Notes: a model not told the origin generated them from the sequence alone. 64,000 bases of DNA from Bacillus sp. AFS037270 (GCF_002585305.1 NZ_NUNF01000011.1:70577-134576); one strand, 5' to 3'; counted from the first letter of the stretch, positions 18,763-28,399 are shown. Program-made: numbers and translations.

Positions 18763-19485
18763 TTGAAAAAATATGTGTTATTAACGGGAGCAAGCGGGGG
18801 AATCGGAAAAGCGGTCGCCTTTCATTTAGCAGCGAAAGGCTATCATTTATACTTGCATTACAATCAAAACGAACAAACAATCCGGGAACTTAGGAATAAG
18901 CTCGAACCGTTTGGCGGTGAGTACATACCCATTCAGGCTGATTTTGCCTCAGCAAATGGTTACCAGTCCATACTGCCGCAAATCTTTTCCTTAGATGCAA
19001 TTATCCATTGCGGCGGAAAAAGTCATTATGGACTGCTAGTGGATTTAAACCATAACGAAGCCCAAGAGTTATTCAATATTCATGTCTTAAATCCATTAAT
19101 GCTAACCAAAGAATTATTACCAAAATTTTTAACCAAACGTTCAGGCAATATCATTGTGATTACTTCTATATGGGGACAGACGGGCGCAGCATGTGAAGTG
19201 GCTTACTCCTCTGCAAAGGGAGCGCAAATTGCTTTTGTAAAAGCACTTAGTAAAGAAGTGGCCTTAAATGGCATTCGCGTAAATGCCATTGCCCCAGGCG
19301 CTGTGGATACCCCGATGATGGAAGGATTCACTTCTGAAGAACTAGAGCAGATTTCTTTCGATATCCCAATGGGAAGAATGGCGAAACCCGAAGAAATTGC
19401 TGCAAGTGTATCTTTTTTACTTTCGGATGAGTCTTCTTATATTACAGGACAGGTGTTGTCTGTGAACGGCGGATGGTACACATAA
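18763..19485 (+). CDS. ymfI: Short-chain dehydrogenase/reductase YmfI
   Basis: This 240-aa SDR has the NAD(P) motif TGASGGIG at residues 7-14, a catalytic Y-x3-K in YSSAKGA and a C-terminal TGQVLSVNGGW typical of FabG-like reductases. The start is TTG 18763; no ATG or GTG is available nearby. The family member following ymfH in B. subtilis (YmfI) has no defined substrate. One departure is the nucleotide-side IHCGGKS where most members read NNAG. Confidence 0.9.
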   Translation: MKKYVLLTGASGGIGKAVAFHLAAKGYHLYLHYNQNEQTIRELRNKLEPFGGEYIPIQADFASANGYQSILPQIFSLDAIIHCGGKSHYGLLVDLNHNEAQELFNIHVLNPLMLTKELLPKFLTKRSGNIIVITSIWGQTGAACEVAYSSAKGAQIAFVKALSKEVALNGIRVNAIAPGAVDTPMMEGFTSEELEQISFDIPMGRMAKPEEIAASVSFLLSDESSYITGQVLSVNGGWYT

Positions 19486-19566
19486 TGAAAATTTCATGGT
19501 TAGGATGAATAGTTCTGGGTGCTTCATCGCAAAATAACCTTGTACTATTCTAAAGGAGGGAATACG

Positions 19567-19818
19567 ATGTCTGTTTTAGAAAACTGGAAACAATGGGAAG
19601 ACTTCTTAGCGGACCGTCTTCATCATGCACAAAATGAAGGCATGAGTGAAGGTGCTATTAGTAACCTTGCTTTTCAAATTGGTGACTACTTAGCCAATCA
19701 AGTTGAACCAAAAAATGAACAAGAAAGAATTCTTGCCGATCTTTGGTCCGTTGCTGATAAACAAGAACAGCAGGCCATTGCCAATATGATGGTAAAACTA
19801 ATTTCAAATAACGGCTAA
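19567..19818 (+). CDS. ymfJ: DUF3243 family protein YmfJ
   Basis: This 83-aa soluble acidic protein matches YmfJ, a conserved Bacillaceae protein of unknown function. It begins MSVLENWKQWEDFLADRL. ATG 19567 was chosen because AAAGGAGGGAATACG lies just upstream; an in-frame TTG at 19519 has no ribosome-binding site. It is followed by a terminator at 19822-19866. Confidence 0.9.
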   Translation: MSVLENWKQWEDFLADRLHHAQNEGMSEGAISNLAFQIGDYLANQVEPKNEQERILADLWSVADKQEQQAIANMMVKLISNNG

Positions 19819-19821
19819 TGC

Positions 19822-19866
19822 TAAGAGAGAGGGACTAAAATGGTCTCCTCTCTTTTCGCTTTTTGC
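19822..19866 (+). terminator. Rho-independent terminator after ymfJ
   Basis: AAGAGAGAGGGAC pairs with GTCTCCTCTCTT (one bulge), followed by TTCGCTTTTT. Confidence 0.7.
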
Positions 19867-20017
19867 AAACCTTCTTGCTCTATTAGTTATAGATTTTTTA
19901 ATAAATAAATCATATTCATTGTTTTTCCTTTCATCTTCTATCAAAATCATTTATTATAAGGTTTAGATGTGACAGTGTAAAAAATTTGTCGAAACTTCTT
20001 TTTGGGGGTTTTTTATT

Positions 20018-20806
20018 ATGAAAAAAGAATGGTACTTAGAATATGAGATTCAGAAGAACCGCCCAGGTCTTTTGGGTGACATTTCCTCTTTATTAGGGAT
20101 GCTGGCTATTAATATTGTCACCATTAATGGTGTAGATGAAGGCAGGCGCGGATTGTTAATCTTAGCAAAAGATGATGATCAAATAAAACGGCTTGAGTCA
20201 ATTTTAAATACAATGGACACAATAAAACTAATAAAATTAAGAGAGCCAAAACTGCGTGACAGACTAGCAGTTAGACACGGCCGCTATATTCAAAGGGATG
20301 CTGATGACAAAAAAACATTCCGGTTCGTGAGAAATGAGCTTGGATTATTAGTTGATTTTATGGCAGAATTATTTAAGCAGGAGGGGCATAAACTAATCGG
20401 TATTCGCGGGATGCCTCGCGTTGGTAAAACAGAATCACTCGTTGCGGCAAGTGTTTGTGCAAATAAGCGGTGGTTGTTTGTTTCATCTACTTTGTTAAAA
20501 CAAACAATTCGTAATCAGTTGATCGAGGATGAATATAACGCCAACAATTTGTTTATCCTTGATGGAATTGTCTCTACTAGACGTGCAAACGAACGTCATT
20601 GGCAGCTAGTTCGTGAAATTATGCGCTTGCCTTCCGTTAAGGTGATAGAGCATCCTGATATCTTTGTGCAAAATTCAGAATACACTCTAGACGATTTTGA
20701 TTATATTATTGAACTTCGCAACGATGCCGATGAAGAAATAACCTACGATGTCGTTGACCAGCATAATATGTTCTCCGGTTCAGATTTTGGAGATTTTGAT
20801 TTTTAA
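20018..20806 (+). CDS. ymfK: DUF3388 protein YmfK with ACT-like and P-loop-like segments
   Basis: This 262-aa cytosolic protein is the YmfK family of unknown function. The first 75 residues look like an ACT domain (NRPGLLGDISSLLGMLAINI and a following DEGRRGLLIL strand). Around residue 130 the sequence GMPRVGKTE fits a Walker A loop (GxxxxGKT), so nucleotide binding is possible. The start ATG 20018 follows TTTGGGGG. It lies 11 bp before the rodZ ribosome-binding region, and this ymfJ-ymfK-rodZ-pgsA order is conserved in Bacillus. Confidence 0.88.
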   Translation: MKKEWYLEYEIQKNRPGLLGDISSLLGMLAINIVTINGVDEGRRGLLILAKDDDQIKRLESILNTMDTIKLIKLREPKLRDRLAVRHGRYIQRDADDKKTFRFVRNELGLLVDFMAELFKQEGHKLIGIRGMPRVGKTESLVAASVCANKRWLFVSSTLLKQTIRNQLIEDEYNANNLFILDGIVSTRRANERHWQLVREIMRLPSVKVIEHPDIFVQNSEYTLDDFDYIIELRNDADEEITYDVVDQHNMFSGSDFGDFDF

Positions 20807-20826
20807 TAAATTGGAAGGTGTTACAG

Positions 20827-21723
20827 TTGACGGAATTAGGGAATCGATTAAAGGAAGCCCGATTAGCTAAAAACTTAAGCTTAGACGATCTTCAAACCAT
20901 AACCAAAATTCAAAAGCGATATCTAGTTGGTATTGAAGAAGGTAACTATGCAAGTATGCCCGGGAATTTTTATGTAAGGGCCTTTATTAAGCAATATGCA
21001 GAAGCACTAAATTTAAATCCTGACGAAATCTTTGAAACCTATAAAAACGAAATTCCAGCCTCCCATAATGATGAATTGCATCATTTATCACGAGTAAAAA
21101 CGCACAAAGCGATTTCAAAAGGGGATTCTAAAGTATTTGATGTTTTGCCAAAAGTTTTAATAGGTGTATTTGTCATTGGCATTGCTAGTGTTTTATATTA
21201 CTTTATTGCCAATCATGCCGGTGATAATAATAATGAAACGGTCAGTAATGACCGTGAGCAGGTTAAAATTGAAAAATCAACCGAACTTGAAAAAGTTAAG
21301 GCTAATGAAGTAGCAAAAGAAGATGAGACCAAAAAAGAAGAAGAAGCAGCAAAGCCTAATACGGAAACAACCCCGCCTGCTGATACACCAAAGCAGGAAT
21401 TAACGGCTGTTCAATCACAGGGTAATACCACAACCTATGACTTGAAGAATACTGATAAATTTGTCGTTAAGTTAGTTTCAAAAGGACAAACATGGGTAAG
21501 CATTAAAAATGGAAAACAGAAAACCTTTTTCCAAGGAACTCTTAGAAAAGGGTCAACAGAGAGTCAAACACAAGATTTATCCGCAGAAAATATGGCTGTG
21601 ATTAGGGTTGGTAATGCTGCAGATACAGATATCTATATTAACGATCAAAAGCTTGAATATGCCATTCCAGCAACAGCCAATGTTCAGAACATCAAGATTC
21701 AACATGTTCTGGAGAATCAATAG
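20827..21723 (+). CDS. rodZ: Cell-shape protein RodZ (YmfM)
   Basis: This 298-aa protein has an N-terminal helix-turn-helix of the RodZ type (LGNRLKEARLAKNLSLDDL, with YVRAFIKQYAEAL), one membrane segment near residues 102-122, a charged linker rich in Lys, Glu and Thr, and a C-terminal DUF4115-like beta domain. RodZ links MreB to the membrane in the elongation machinery. The start is TTG 20827, six bases after GGAAGGTG; GTG 20818 overlaps that ribosome-binding site and is unlikely. A short hairpin follows before pgsA. Confidence 0.88.
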   Translation: MTELGNRLKEARLAKNLSLDDLQTITKIQKRYLVGIEEGNYASMPGNFYVRAFIKQYAEALNLNPDEIFETYKNEIPASHNDELHHLSRVKTHKAISKGDSKVFDVLPKVLIGVFVIGIASVLYYFIANHAGDNNNETVSNDREQVKIEKSTELEKVKANEVAKEDETKKEEEAAKPNTETTPPADTPKQELTAVQSQGNTTTYDLKNTDKFVVKLVSKGQTWVSIKNGKQKTFFQGTLRKGSTESQTQDLSAENMAVIRVGNAADTDIYINDQKLEYAIPATANVQNIKIQHVLENQ

Positions 21724-21750
21724 TCATCTGCTGATGGCTATTTTTCACTT
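21722..21750 (+). terminator. Weak terminator between rodZ and pgsA
   Basis: AGTCATC pairs with GATGGCT around TGCT, followed by ATTTTTCACTTTTTT. It is probably partial, because pgsA follows within 54 bp. Confidence 0.5.
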
Positions 21751-21775
21751 TTTTCAATGATAAGGAGAAGAAATT

Positions 21776-22360
21776 ATGAATATTCCTAATAGAATAACGG
21801 TATCAAGGATCTTATTAATCCCATTATTCTTAATAATTATGCTCGTACCCTTTGATTGGGGTAACATGCATCTTCTTGGGGCAGATATGCCTGTTACCCA
21901 TTTTGTTGGTGCTCTTATTTTTATAATAGCTTCAACTACAGACTGGGTTGATGGCCATTATGCCCGTAAATATAACTTGGTGACTAACATGGGGAAATTC
22001 CTTGATCCGCTGGCTGACAAATTACTCGTGTCAGCAGCTTTAATTGTCCTTGTTGAACTTAATGATATCTATGCACCATCATGGATTGTTATTATTATTA
22101 TCAGCAGAGAATTCGCTGTTACCGGACTTCGCTTACTTCTTGCAGGTGAAGGTGAAGTAGTAGCTGCGAATATGCTTGGCAAAATTAAGACATGGACACA
22201 AATTATCGCCATTTCTTCACTATTATTACATAATTTTATTTTTGAAATGATTTCGTTTCGATTTGATATTTTGTCATTATGGGTAGCCATGATATTTACC
22301 ATCTGGTCTGGTTGGGATTATTTCGCTAAGAACAGCCATGTGTTAAAAAATTCAAAATAG
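21776..22360 (+). CDS. pgsA: CDP-diacylglycerol-glycerol-3-phosphate 3-phosphatidyltransferase
   Basis: This 194-aa integral membrane enzyme makes phosphatidylglycerol phosphate, the precursor of phosphatidylglycerol and cardiolipin. The complete CDP-alcohol phosphotransferase motif is present: D59-G60-x2-A63-R64-x8-G73-x3-D77-x3-D81. About five hydrophobic helices surround it. The start ATG 21776 follows AAGGAGAAG. The gene is essential in B. subtilis, and its placement between rodZ and cinA is conserved. Confidence 0.96.
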   Translation: MNIPNRITVSRILLIPLFLIIMLVPFDWGNMHLLGADMPVTHFVGALIFIIASTTDWVDGHYARKYNLVTNMGKFLDPLADKLLVSAALIVLVELNDIYAPSWIVIIIISREFAVTGLRLLLAGEGEVVAANMLGKIKTWTQIIAISSLLLHNFIFEMISFRFDILSLWVAMIFTIWSGWDYFAKNSHVLKNSK

Positions 22361-22394
22361 TACATCCGAAGGAATACTGTAAGGGGGGATAGGC

Positions 22395-23651
22395 TTGAGG
22401 AATGCTGAGATTATTGCAGTAGGTTCGGAGTTGTTGCTCGGTCAAATTGTTAACACCAACGCGCGATTTATTTCACAGCAATTAGCGGAGCTTGGAATTA
22501 ACGTTTATTTTCATACAGTTGTGGGGGACAATCCTGACAGGCTGCTTTCTGCTATTAAAACGGCCGAAACACGCGCGAATGTCATTATTTTTACCGGAGG
22601 TTTGGGACCAACTAAGGATGATTTAACAAAGGAAACGATTGCCCGTCACCTTGGAAAAAATCTTGTGATGGACCAAGATGCACTAGAATCTATCGAGCTT
22701 TATTTCACGCGCACTAATCGTGTGATGACGGAAAATAACCGTAAACAGGCATTGGTGTTAGAAGGCTCGCACATCCTTCCAAATGACCATGGGATGGCTC
22801 CTGGAATGGTGTTGGAAACGAAAGGTAACACCTATATGCTTTTGCCTGGTCCTCCAAAGGAAATGGAACCAATGTTTCGTCAATATGGCTGCATGGCCCT
22901 AGCCGCAAAGGATGTGGCGAAAGAAAAAATCGTTTCAAGAGTGCTGCGTTTCTTTGGAATAGGCGAAGCGGCATTGGAAACTGAAATTATGGATATTATT
23001 GATGCACAAAGTAACCCTACGATTGCCCCGCTTGCCGGTGATGGTGAAGTAACACTGCGCCTGACGGCAAAACACGTGGATGAGAATGTTGCGCAGTCAA
23101 TGCTGGATGAAGTGGAAAAAGCGATCAGTCAACGTGTGGGTCAGTTTATTTATGGTTATGATGATACTTCTCTATTAGCAGAGCTGACGAGAGTATTGAA
23201 AGAAAGAAATTTAACGATTACTGCTGCTGAAAGTTTAACTGGAGGCTTGTTCCAGAAGGAAATAACCTCGATTGCTGGCGTTAGTTCTGTGTTTAAAGGC
23301 GGCGTGGTTTGTTATTCGAATGAAGTGAAGCATAAAATTTTGCATGTTGCACAAGAAACACTTGATAATGATGGTTCCGTGAGTGAACAATGTGCGTTTG
23401 AGCTTGCGGAGAATGCGTCCGGGTTGTTAGCAGCCGATATAGGTGTGAGTTTCACTGGTGTAGCTGGTCCGGATGAGCTTGAAGGGAAACCAGTGGGCAC
23501 GGTTTATATTGGGATTGCTATTAAGGGAAGGCCTACGGTCGTTGAAATGCTTACTCTTGGGGGAACAAGGGAAGCCATTCGCAATCGTGCGGTGAAATAC
23601 GGCTGTTATTTTATCTTACGGAATTTAAAAGAATCACAGAATGCTAATTAG
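22395..23651 (+). CDS. cinA: Competence/damage-inducible protein CinA
   Basis: This 418-aa protein joins an N-terminal molybdopterin-binding-like domain (about 1-170; [13 protein letters not shown]) to a C-terminal CinA amidohydrolase domain (about 250-410; [21 protein letters not shown]). Members of the family have nicotinamide-nucleotide amidase and ADP-ribose pyrophosphatase activity. It starts at TTG 22395 behind AAGGGGGGAT. The stop codon lies inside its own terminator hairpin. CinA lies directly before recA, as in many Bacilli, where the two can be co-expressed in competence. Confidence 0.95.
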   Translation: MRNAEIIAVGSELLLGQIVNTNARFISQQLAELGINVYFHTVVGDNPDRLLSAIKTAETRANVIIFTGGLGPTKDDLTKETIARHLGKNLVMDQDALESIELYFTRTNRVMTENNRKQALVLEGSHILPNDHGMAPGMVLETKGNTYMLLPGPPKEMEPMFRQYGCMALAAKDVAKEKIVSRVLRFFGIGEAALETEIMDIIDAQSNPTIAPLAGDGEVTLRLTAKHVDENVAQSMLDEVEKAISQRVGQFIYGYDDTSLLAELTRVLKERNLTITAAESLTGGLFQKEITSIAGVSSVFKGGVVCYSNEVKHKILHVAQETLDNDGSVSEQCAFELAENASGLLAADIGVSFTGVAGPDELEGKPVGTVYIGIAIKGRPTVVEMLTLGGTREAIRNRAVKYGCYFILRNLKESQNAN

Positions 23652-23670
23652 CATTCTGTGGTTTTTTATT
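23634..23670 (+). terminator. Rho-independent terminator overlapping the cinA stop
   Basis: CACAGAATGCTAATTAGCATTCTGTG is a perfect palindrome followed by GTTTTTTATTTT. Its left arm encodes the last cinA codons. Confidence 0.9.
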
Positions 23671-23671
23671 T

Positions 23672-24120
23672 TGGGGTAGAGGATAGCGGGTTTGTATTAA
23701 TTGGACAGAGTTTTACCTTAGATATCTGAAGTTTTATCCAGATTAGACATTATGGAAGACACTTCTTGGGCTTCTCCATCATATTGTCCTCAAAAGGCTT
23801 CATTGATAACACTCCCTAGCCCTTCGTCGCTATTTTTGTTGGACTATTTACGAGAATCACAAAGCACATTGTCCAATAGGACTCTACTATTGGACAATTT
23901 AGGCTAAGGCATAGAGAATACTCTTCTATAGAGTCCTACTACTAGACTTATTACCAGAGTCCAAAAGAATTTTGTCCTATAAGCTATTTAATAAAACCAT
24001 AGAAGTTTGATTTTTTAGATAAAAAAGGAAAATGTGATTATCAGCTAGTAATAAGCAGTAAAAAGACAAATAAAGAGGTAATAGGCCCGTTTTCCTAGTA
24101 TAAATTGTTAATAAATAGGT
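23672..24120 (+). other. Gene-free spacer between cinA and recA with degenerate repeats
   Basis: No credible gene is found here. The first 300 bp contain scattered copies, in both orientations, of TTGGACA/TGTCCAA-like words (at about 23700, 23783, 23837, 23870, 23891, 23970) and related TAGAGTCC or AGAGTCC words. The clearest structure is a perfect 12-bp inverted repeat at 23868-23898. After about 23990 the sequence is plain AT-rich DNA leading into the recA promoter. Confidence 0.5.
23868..23898 (+). repeat. Perfect 12-bp inverted repeat
   Basis: ATTGTCCAATAG and CTATTGGACAAT flank a seven-base loop. No T tract follows. It lies inside the degenerate TTGGACA-type array. Confidence 0.75.
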
Positions 24121-24134
24121 CGAATAAACGTTCG
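24121..24134 (+). promoter_or_regulatory. LexA (SOS) box of recA
   Basis: CGAATAAACGTTCG differs from the Bacillus LexA/DinR consensus CGAACRNRYGTTCG only at the fifth base. It lies just upstream of the recA -35 element, as in B. subtilis recA. Confidence 0.8.
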
Positions 24135-24143
24135 CTTTTTTGC

Positions 24144-24172
24144 TCGACAAATAGACTAAAAGAAGGTATAGT
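24144..24172 (+). promoter_or_regulatory. SigA promoter of recA
   Basis: A -35 TCGACA (24144-24149) and a -10 TATAGT (24167-24172) are separated by 17 bp, 10 bp downstream of the LexA box. Confidence 0.65.
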
Positions 24173-24247
24173 AGTTATAGGAATTATATTCATAGACTAA
24201 TACGTAATAATTCAAATTCTTTATATAGAAAAAGGGAGGAACTATTT

Positions 24248-25288
24248 GTGAGTGACCGTAAGGCCGCCTTAGAAATGGCGTTAAAACAAATAGAAAAGCA
24301 ATTTGGTAAAGGCTCCATTATGAAGATGGGAGAACAAACTGAAACAAGAATATCAACTGTTCCGAGCGGCTCCTTAGCACTTGATACTGCACTTGGAGTG
24401 GGTGGATACCCTAGAGGCCGTATTATAGAAATTTACGGGCCAGAAAGTTCGGGTAAAACAACCGTTGCCCTTCATGCTATTGCAGAAGTACAAGCAAAAG
24501 GCGGACAAGCAGCGTTTATCGATGCTGAACACGCGCTTGACCCAACATATGCACAAAAACTTGGTGTTAACATTGATGAATTACTATTATCACAGCCAGA
24601 TACAGGTGAACAAGCACTTGAAATCGCTGAAGCTCTAGTTCGAAGCGGTGCCGTTGACATTATTGTAATTGACTCCGTTGCTGCCCTAGTTCCTAAAGCA
24701 GAGATTGAAGGCGAAATGGGCGACGCACACGTAGGTCTACAAGCCCGCTTAATGTCACAAGCCCTTCGTAAACTATCGGGTGCCATCAATAAATCAAAAA
24801 CAATCGCAGTCTTCATTAACCAGATCCGTGAAAAAGTAGGGATTATGTTCGGAAATCCTGAGACGACACCTGGTGGTCGTGCATTAAAGTTCTATTCCAC
24901 TATCCGTCTTGAAGTGCGCCGTGCAGAAACATTAAAGCAAGGAAATGAAATGGTTGGTAACAGAACTAAAATTAAAGTCGTTAAAAACAAAGTGGCACCG
25001 CCATTCCGTACAGCTGAAGTCGACATAATGTACGGAGAAGGTATCTCTAAAGAAGGCGAAATCATCGATCTAGGTTCTGAATTAGATATCGTTCAAAAAA
25101 GCGGTTCATGGTACTCCTATAACAATGAAAGAGTAGGCCAAGGCCGTGAAAATGCGAAATTATTCTTAAAAGAAAATCCTGAAATCCGTGAAGATATCAA
25201 CAAAAAAATCCGTGAACATTACGGCTTAGATGGTGATAAAGTAGTATCGGAAACAGAGGACGATGAGCAAATTAATTTATTAGATTAG
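24248..25288 (+). CDS. recA: Recombinase A
   Basis: This 346-aa protein is the DNA strand-exchange ATPase of homologous recombination and the co-protease that triggers LexA cleavage. It has Walker [10 protein letters not shown], the signature [14 protein letters not shown] and [10 protein letters not shown] in the L1/L2 core, and an acidic C-terminal tail. It starts at GTG 24248 behind GGGAGGAAC. A LexA box and a SigA promoter precede it, so it is SOS-induced. It is monocistronic, with a terminator at 25303-25334. Confidence 0.99.
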   Translation: MSDRKAALEMALKQIEKQFGKGSIMKMGEQTETRISTVPSGSLALDTALGVGGYPRGRIIEIYGPESSGKTTVALHAIAEVQAKGGQAAFIDAEHALDPTYAQKLGVNIDELLLSQPDTGEQALEIAEALVRSGAVDIIVIDSVAALVPKAEIEGEMGDAHVGLQARLMSQALRKLSGAINKSKTIAVFINQIREKVGIMFGNPETTPGGRALKFYSTIRLEVRRAETLKQGNEMVGNRTKIKVVKNKVAPPFRTAEVDIMYGEGISKEGEIIDLGSELDIVQKSGSWYSYNNERVGQGRENAKLFLKENPEIREDINKKIREHYGLDGDKVVSETEDDEQINLLD

Positions 25289-25302
25289 ATTAGTTCATAA
25301 TA

Positions 25303-25334
25303 GAGCAAAGCCTGTAACCGGGTTTTGCTTTTTT
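25303..25334 (+). terminator. Rho-independent terminator after recA
   Basis: AGCAAAGCC pairs with GGGTTTTGCT around a short loop, followed by TTTTTT. Confidence 0.8.
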
Positions 25335-25450
25335 AATAAAAAACGCATAAATATTCATAAAAATAAATAAATATACACCACAAACATAGCGAACTATTTA
25401 TTATATATTAGGAAATTCTAAATATTTGAAAAAGCTAATTGGACAAAGCC

Positions 25451-25479
25451 TTGACAATAAATATTCACAGCTTTACAAT
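25451..25479 (+). promoter_or_regulatory. SigA promoter of rny
   Basis: A perfect TTGACA (25451-25456) and TACAAT (25474-25479) are separated by 17 bp. They lie within the 328-bp recA-rny gap, which otherwise shows only AT-rich sequence and a long 5' leader of about 130 nt for rny. Confidence 0.8.
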
Positions 25480-25616
25480 TAACATGTATATTTTACATTT
25501 TTGGAAATATTACATTGCGAAAAGCCTTGGTGCTTGCTGTATGTTGAGTCTAAACAATGTACATGCCGACACTTAAAAAAAAGAACAAAAGTTCATAGCA
25601 AGAGGGGGTGTAACGA

Positions 25617-27176
25617 TTGGATTTAATTACTATCATCTCCATTTTGCTTGGCCTTATCGTCGGTGCCGTTGTTGGCTATTTTGTTCATAAATCCATTGCT
25701 GATGCAAAAGTAGCAGGTGCAAAGAATGCTGCAGAGCAGATTCTTGAAGATGCGAAACGTGATGCTGATTCATTGAAAAAAGAAGCTTTGCTAGAAGCAA
25801 AGGATGAAATTCACAAGCTTCGAACTGAAGCTGAACGTGAGGTTCGTGAACGAAGAAATGAAATGCAAAAACAAGAAAACCGTTTACTGCAAAGAGAAGA
25901 GAATTTAGATCGAAAAGAGGAAACGTTAAACAAGCGTGAAAATCTTTTAGAAAAGAAGGATGATTCTCTAAACCAAAGACAACAGCATATTGAAGAGATG
26001 GAAAGCAAAGTGGACGAGTTGGTACGTAAACAACAAACTGAACTCGAACGTATTTCGAGCTTAACTCGCGAGGAAGCAAAAGCAATCATTGTCGACAGAA
26101 TGGAACAAGAACTTACCCATGATACTGCCATAATGATTAAAGAAAGTGAAAACCGAGCGAAAGAGGAAGCCGACAAGAAAGCGAAGGAAATCCTTTCCTT
26201 AGCTATCCAGCGTTGCGCTGCTGACCATGTGGCCGAAACGACTGTCTCTGTCGTCAACCTTCCAAATGACGAAATGAAAGGCCGGATTATTGGCCGTGAA
26301 GGACGAAACATTCGTACACTTGAAACCTTAACGGGAATTGATTTGATTATTGATGATACTCCGGAAGCTGTCATTCTATCAGGTTTTGATCCTATTCGGA
26401 GAGAAACGGCCCGCCTAGCTTTAGAAAAGTTAGTCCAAGATGGACGAATCCATCCAGCCCGAATTGAGGAAATGGTTGAAAAATCCCGTCGGGAAGTGGA
26501 TGAATATATCCGTGAAGTCGGGGAACAAACAACCTTTGAAGTGGGTGTACATGGACTACATCCGGATCTTATCAAAATCCTTGGCCGTTTGAAATTCCGT
26601 ACTAGCTACGGGCAAAATGTCCTTAAGCATTCAATGGAAGTGGCTCAGCTTTCAGGTTTATTGGCTGCTGAACTTGGTCAAGATGAAACACTGGCTCGTC
26701 GTGCAGGATTACTTCATGACATCGGTAAGGCAATTGATCATGAAGTAGAAGGAAGCCATGTGGAAATCGGGGTAGAACTTGCCACCAAATACAAGGAACA
26801 CCCGGTAGTAATCAATAGTATCGCATCCCATCATGGTGATACAGAACCTACATCGATTATTGCCGTCCTTGTTGCAGCTGCAGATGCATTATCCGCGGCT
26901 AGACCAGGAGCTCGTAGTGAAACACTTGAAAACTATATTCGCCGTCTTGAAAAGCTTGAGGAGATTTCAGAGTCTTATGAAGGCGTTGAAAAGTCCTTTG
27001 CAATTCAAGCTGGTAGAGAAGTCCGTATTATTGTTAGACCAGACGCAGTAGATGATCTTGCTGCCCATCGATTAGCACGTGATATTCGTAAACGTATCGA
27101 AGAGGAACTTGATTATCCTGGACATATTAAAGTGACAGTAATCCGTGAAACACGGGCTGTTGAATATGCAAAATAA
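25617..27176 (+). CDS. rny: Ribonuclease Y
   Basis: This 519-aa membrane-anchored endoribonuclease initiates decay of many mRNAs in Firmicutes. It has an N-terminal transmembrane helix (about residues 3-23), a long Lys/Glu-rich coiled coil (about 30-190), a KH RNA-binding domain ([15 protein letters not shown]) and an HD phosphodiesterase domain with HDIGKA near residue 367. The start is TTG 25617 behind AGAGGGGGTG. The length is typical. It is followed by a terminator and a palindromic repeat. Confidence 0.97.
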   Translation: MDLITIISILLGLIVGAVVGYFVHKSIADAKVAGAKNAAEQILEDAKRDADSLKKEALLEAKDEIHKLRTEAEREVRERRNEMQKQENRLLQREENLDRKEETLNKRENLLEKKDDSLNQRQQHIEEMESKVDELVRKQQTELERISSLTREEAKAIIVDRMEQELTHDTAIMIKESENRAKEEADKKAKEILSLAIQRCAADHVAETTVSVVNLPNDEMKGRIIGREGRNIRTLETLTGIDLIIDDTPEAVILSGFDPIRRETARLALEKLVQDGRIHPARIEEMVEKSRREVDEYIREVGEQTTFEVGVHGLHPDLIKILGRLKFRTSYGQNVLKHSMEVAQLSGLLAAELGQDETLARRAGLLHDIGKAIDHEVEGSHVEIGVELATKYKEHPVVINSIASHHGDTEPTSIIAVLVAAADALSAARPGARSETLENYIRRLEKLEEISESYEGVEKSFAIQAGREVRIIVRPDAVDDLAAHRLARDIRKRIEEELDYPGHIKVTVIRETRAVEYAK

Positions 27177-27207
27177 AGCGGTGCACATTGCACTGCTTTA
27201 TTTTTTG
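27175..27207 (+). terminator. Rho-independent terminator after rny
   Basis: AAAGCGGTGC pairs with GCACTGCTTT around ACATT, followed by ATTTTTT. It overlaps the rny stop. Confidence 0.85.
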
Positions 27208-27238
27208 CATGTAGATAAGAAAGTATAAAGGCTTGGAG

Positions 27239-27308
27239 GATTGTCCAGTTCTAGCGCCTAGGGGCTCGGGGTCATAAGCCCCTGGTCAATGCTCTTTCGC
27301 TTTTCTTT
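27239..27308 (-). repeat. Palindromic interspersed repeat, copy 3 (inverted)
   Basis: This is the same element as at 6076-6140 and 15731-15799 but in the opposite orientation. Its reverse complement reads AAAAGCGAAAGAGCATTGAC, then CAGGGGCTTATGACCCCGAG, CCCCTAGGCGCT and AGAACTGGACAA. It sits between rny and ymdB. Confidence 0.8.
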
Positions 27309-27377
27309 GATTAAAGCAAAACCACCTGTGATACAATTTAAAACAATACTAATTTTTTTAAAACGAAAGGAAATAAA

Positions 27378-28175
27378 ATGAACCTACTTTTTATCGGTGA
27401 CGTGGTCGGCTCTCCGGGTCGAGACATGGTGAAAGAATATCTGCCAAAGTTAAAGGAAAAATATCGACCCCATTTTACAATCATTAATGGTGAAAATGCC
27501 GCAGGCGGTAAGGGCATAACCGAAAAAATCTATCGTGAGTTTTTGAGCCATGGTGCCCAGGCCATCACGCTGGGTAATCATGCGTGGGATAATCGAGAAA
27601 TATTTGAATTTATTGATTCAGCCAAAAATATGGTTAGACCCGCGAATTTCCCAGAAGGTACACCCGGAAAAGGGCTTGCATTTTTCAAAGTGAATGAATT
27701 CGAAATCGCCGTCATAAATCTACAAGGTAGAACCTTTATGGCGCCATTAGATTGTCCATTTAAAAAAGCAGATGAATTAGTCCAAATTGCCAGGGAAAGG
27801 ACACCGTTTATCTTTGTGGACTTTCATGCGGAAGTTACAAGTGAAAAGCAGGCTATGGGTTGGTACTTAGATGGAAGAGTATCTGCTGTTGTTGGTACCC
27901 ATACACATGTTCAAACTGCTGATCACAGGGTTTTGCCAGGCGGTACCGGCTATTTAACAGATGTGGGCATGACAGGTCCTTACGATGGTATACTTGGTGT
28001 GGAACGGGAGGCCGTCCTAAAAAGATTTCTAACGAGCCTGCCAGTTAGATTTGAAGTGCCGACGTCCGGGAGGAACCAGTTGAGTGCTGTTTATATAGAA
28101 TTAGATCGAAAAACAGGATTTTCTAAAAAGATGGTTCCAATCCTAATCAATGATGACCATCCGTTTTATAGTTAA
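27378..28175 (+). CDS. ymdB: Phosphodiesterase/metallophosphoesterase YmdB
   Basis: This 265-aa calcineurin-like phosphoesterase has the metal-binding motifs GDVVG, NGENAAGGKG, GNHAWDN and GTHTHVQT. In B. subtilis YmdB hydrolyses 2',3'- and 3',5'-cyclic nucleotides and influences biofilm and motility gene expression. The start ATG 27378 follows GAAAGGAAAT. Position between rny and spoVS is the usual one. Confidence 0.95.
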   Translation: MNLLFIGDVVGSPGRDMVKEYLPKLKEKYRPHFTIINGENAAGGKGITEKIYREFLSHGAQAITLGNHAWDNREIFEFIDSAKNMVRPANFPEGTPGKGLAFFKVNEFEIAVINLQGRTFMAPLDCPFKKADELVQIARERTPFIFVDFHAEVTSEKQAMGWYLDGRVSAVVGTHTHVQTADHRVLPGGTGYLTDVGMTGPYDGILGVEREAVLKRFLTSLPVRFEVPTSGRNQLSAVYIELDRKTGFSKKMVPILINDDHPFYS

Positions 28176-28200
28176 AAACTTCCGCATTGGAAGTTTTTTT
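28174..28200 (+). terminator. Rho-independent terminator after ymdB
   Basis: AAAACTTCC pairs with GGAAGTTTT around GCATT, followed by TTT. Confidence 0.85.
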
Positions 28201-28399
28201 AATAAGTCCCTTCTAACCTAGGTGTACTCCCTTAAAAATCGCCAATTCGTGAATTGGATTATGCGAATATCTTGACTTTTTTCGTCCAAGCCGGAATATG
28301 TCTTTTCACAGCTGAATATAGTAGCAGTGGAATGTTATAACCTGATTTGTTCATGAACTGCTCATGCGGGATCGGGATTTTTCTAAGGGGGAGCTAGGA

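Noticed and set aside
18763..19485. fabG of fatty acid synthesis
   Set aside because: The SDR is in the ymfH-ymfJ context without other fab genes and has an unusual CGG in place of the NAG motif, so it is YmfI instead.
25811..26575. Long antisense open frame opposite rny
   Set aside because: It is Ser/Arg-rich low-complexity translation of the opposite strand of the coiled-coil region, with no ribosome-binding site. It is a shadow of rny.
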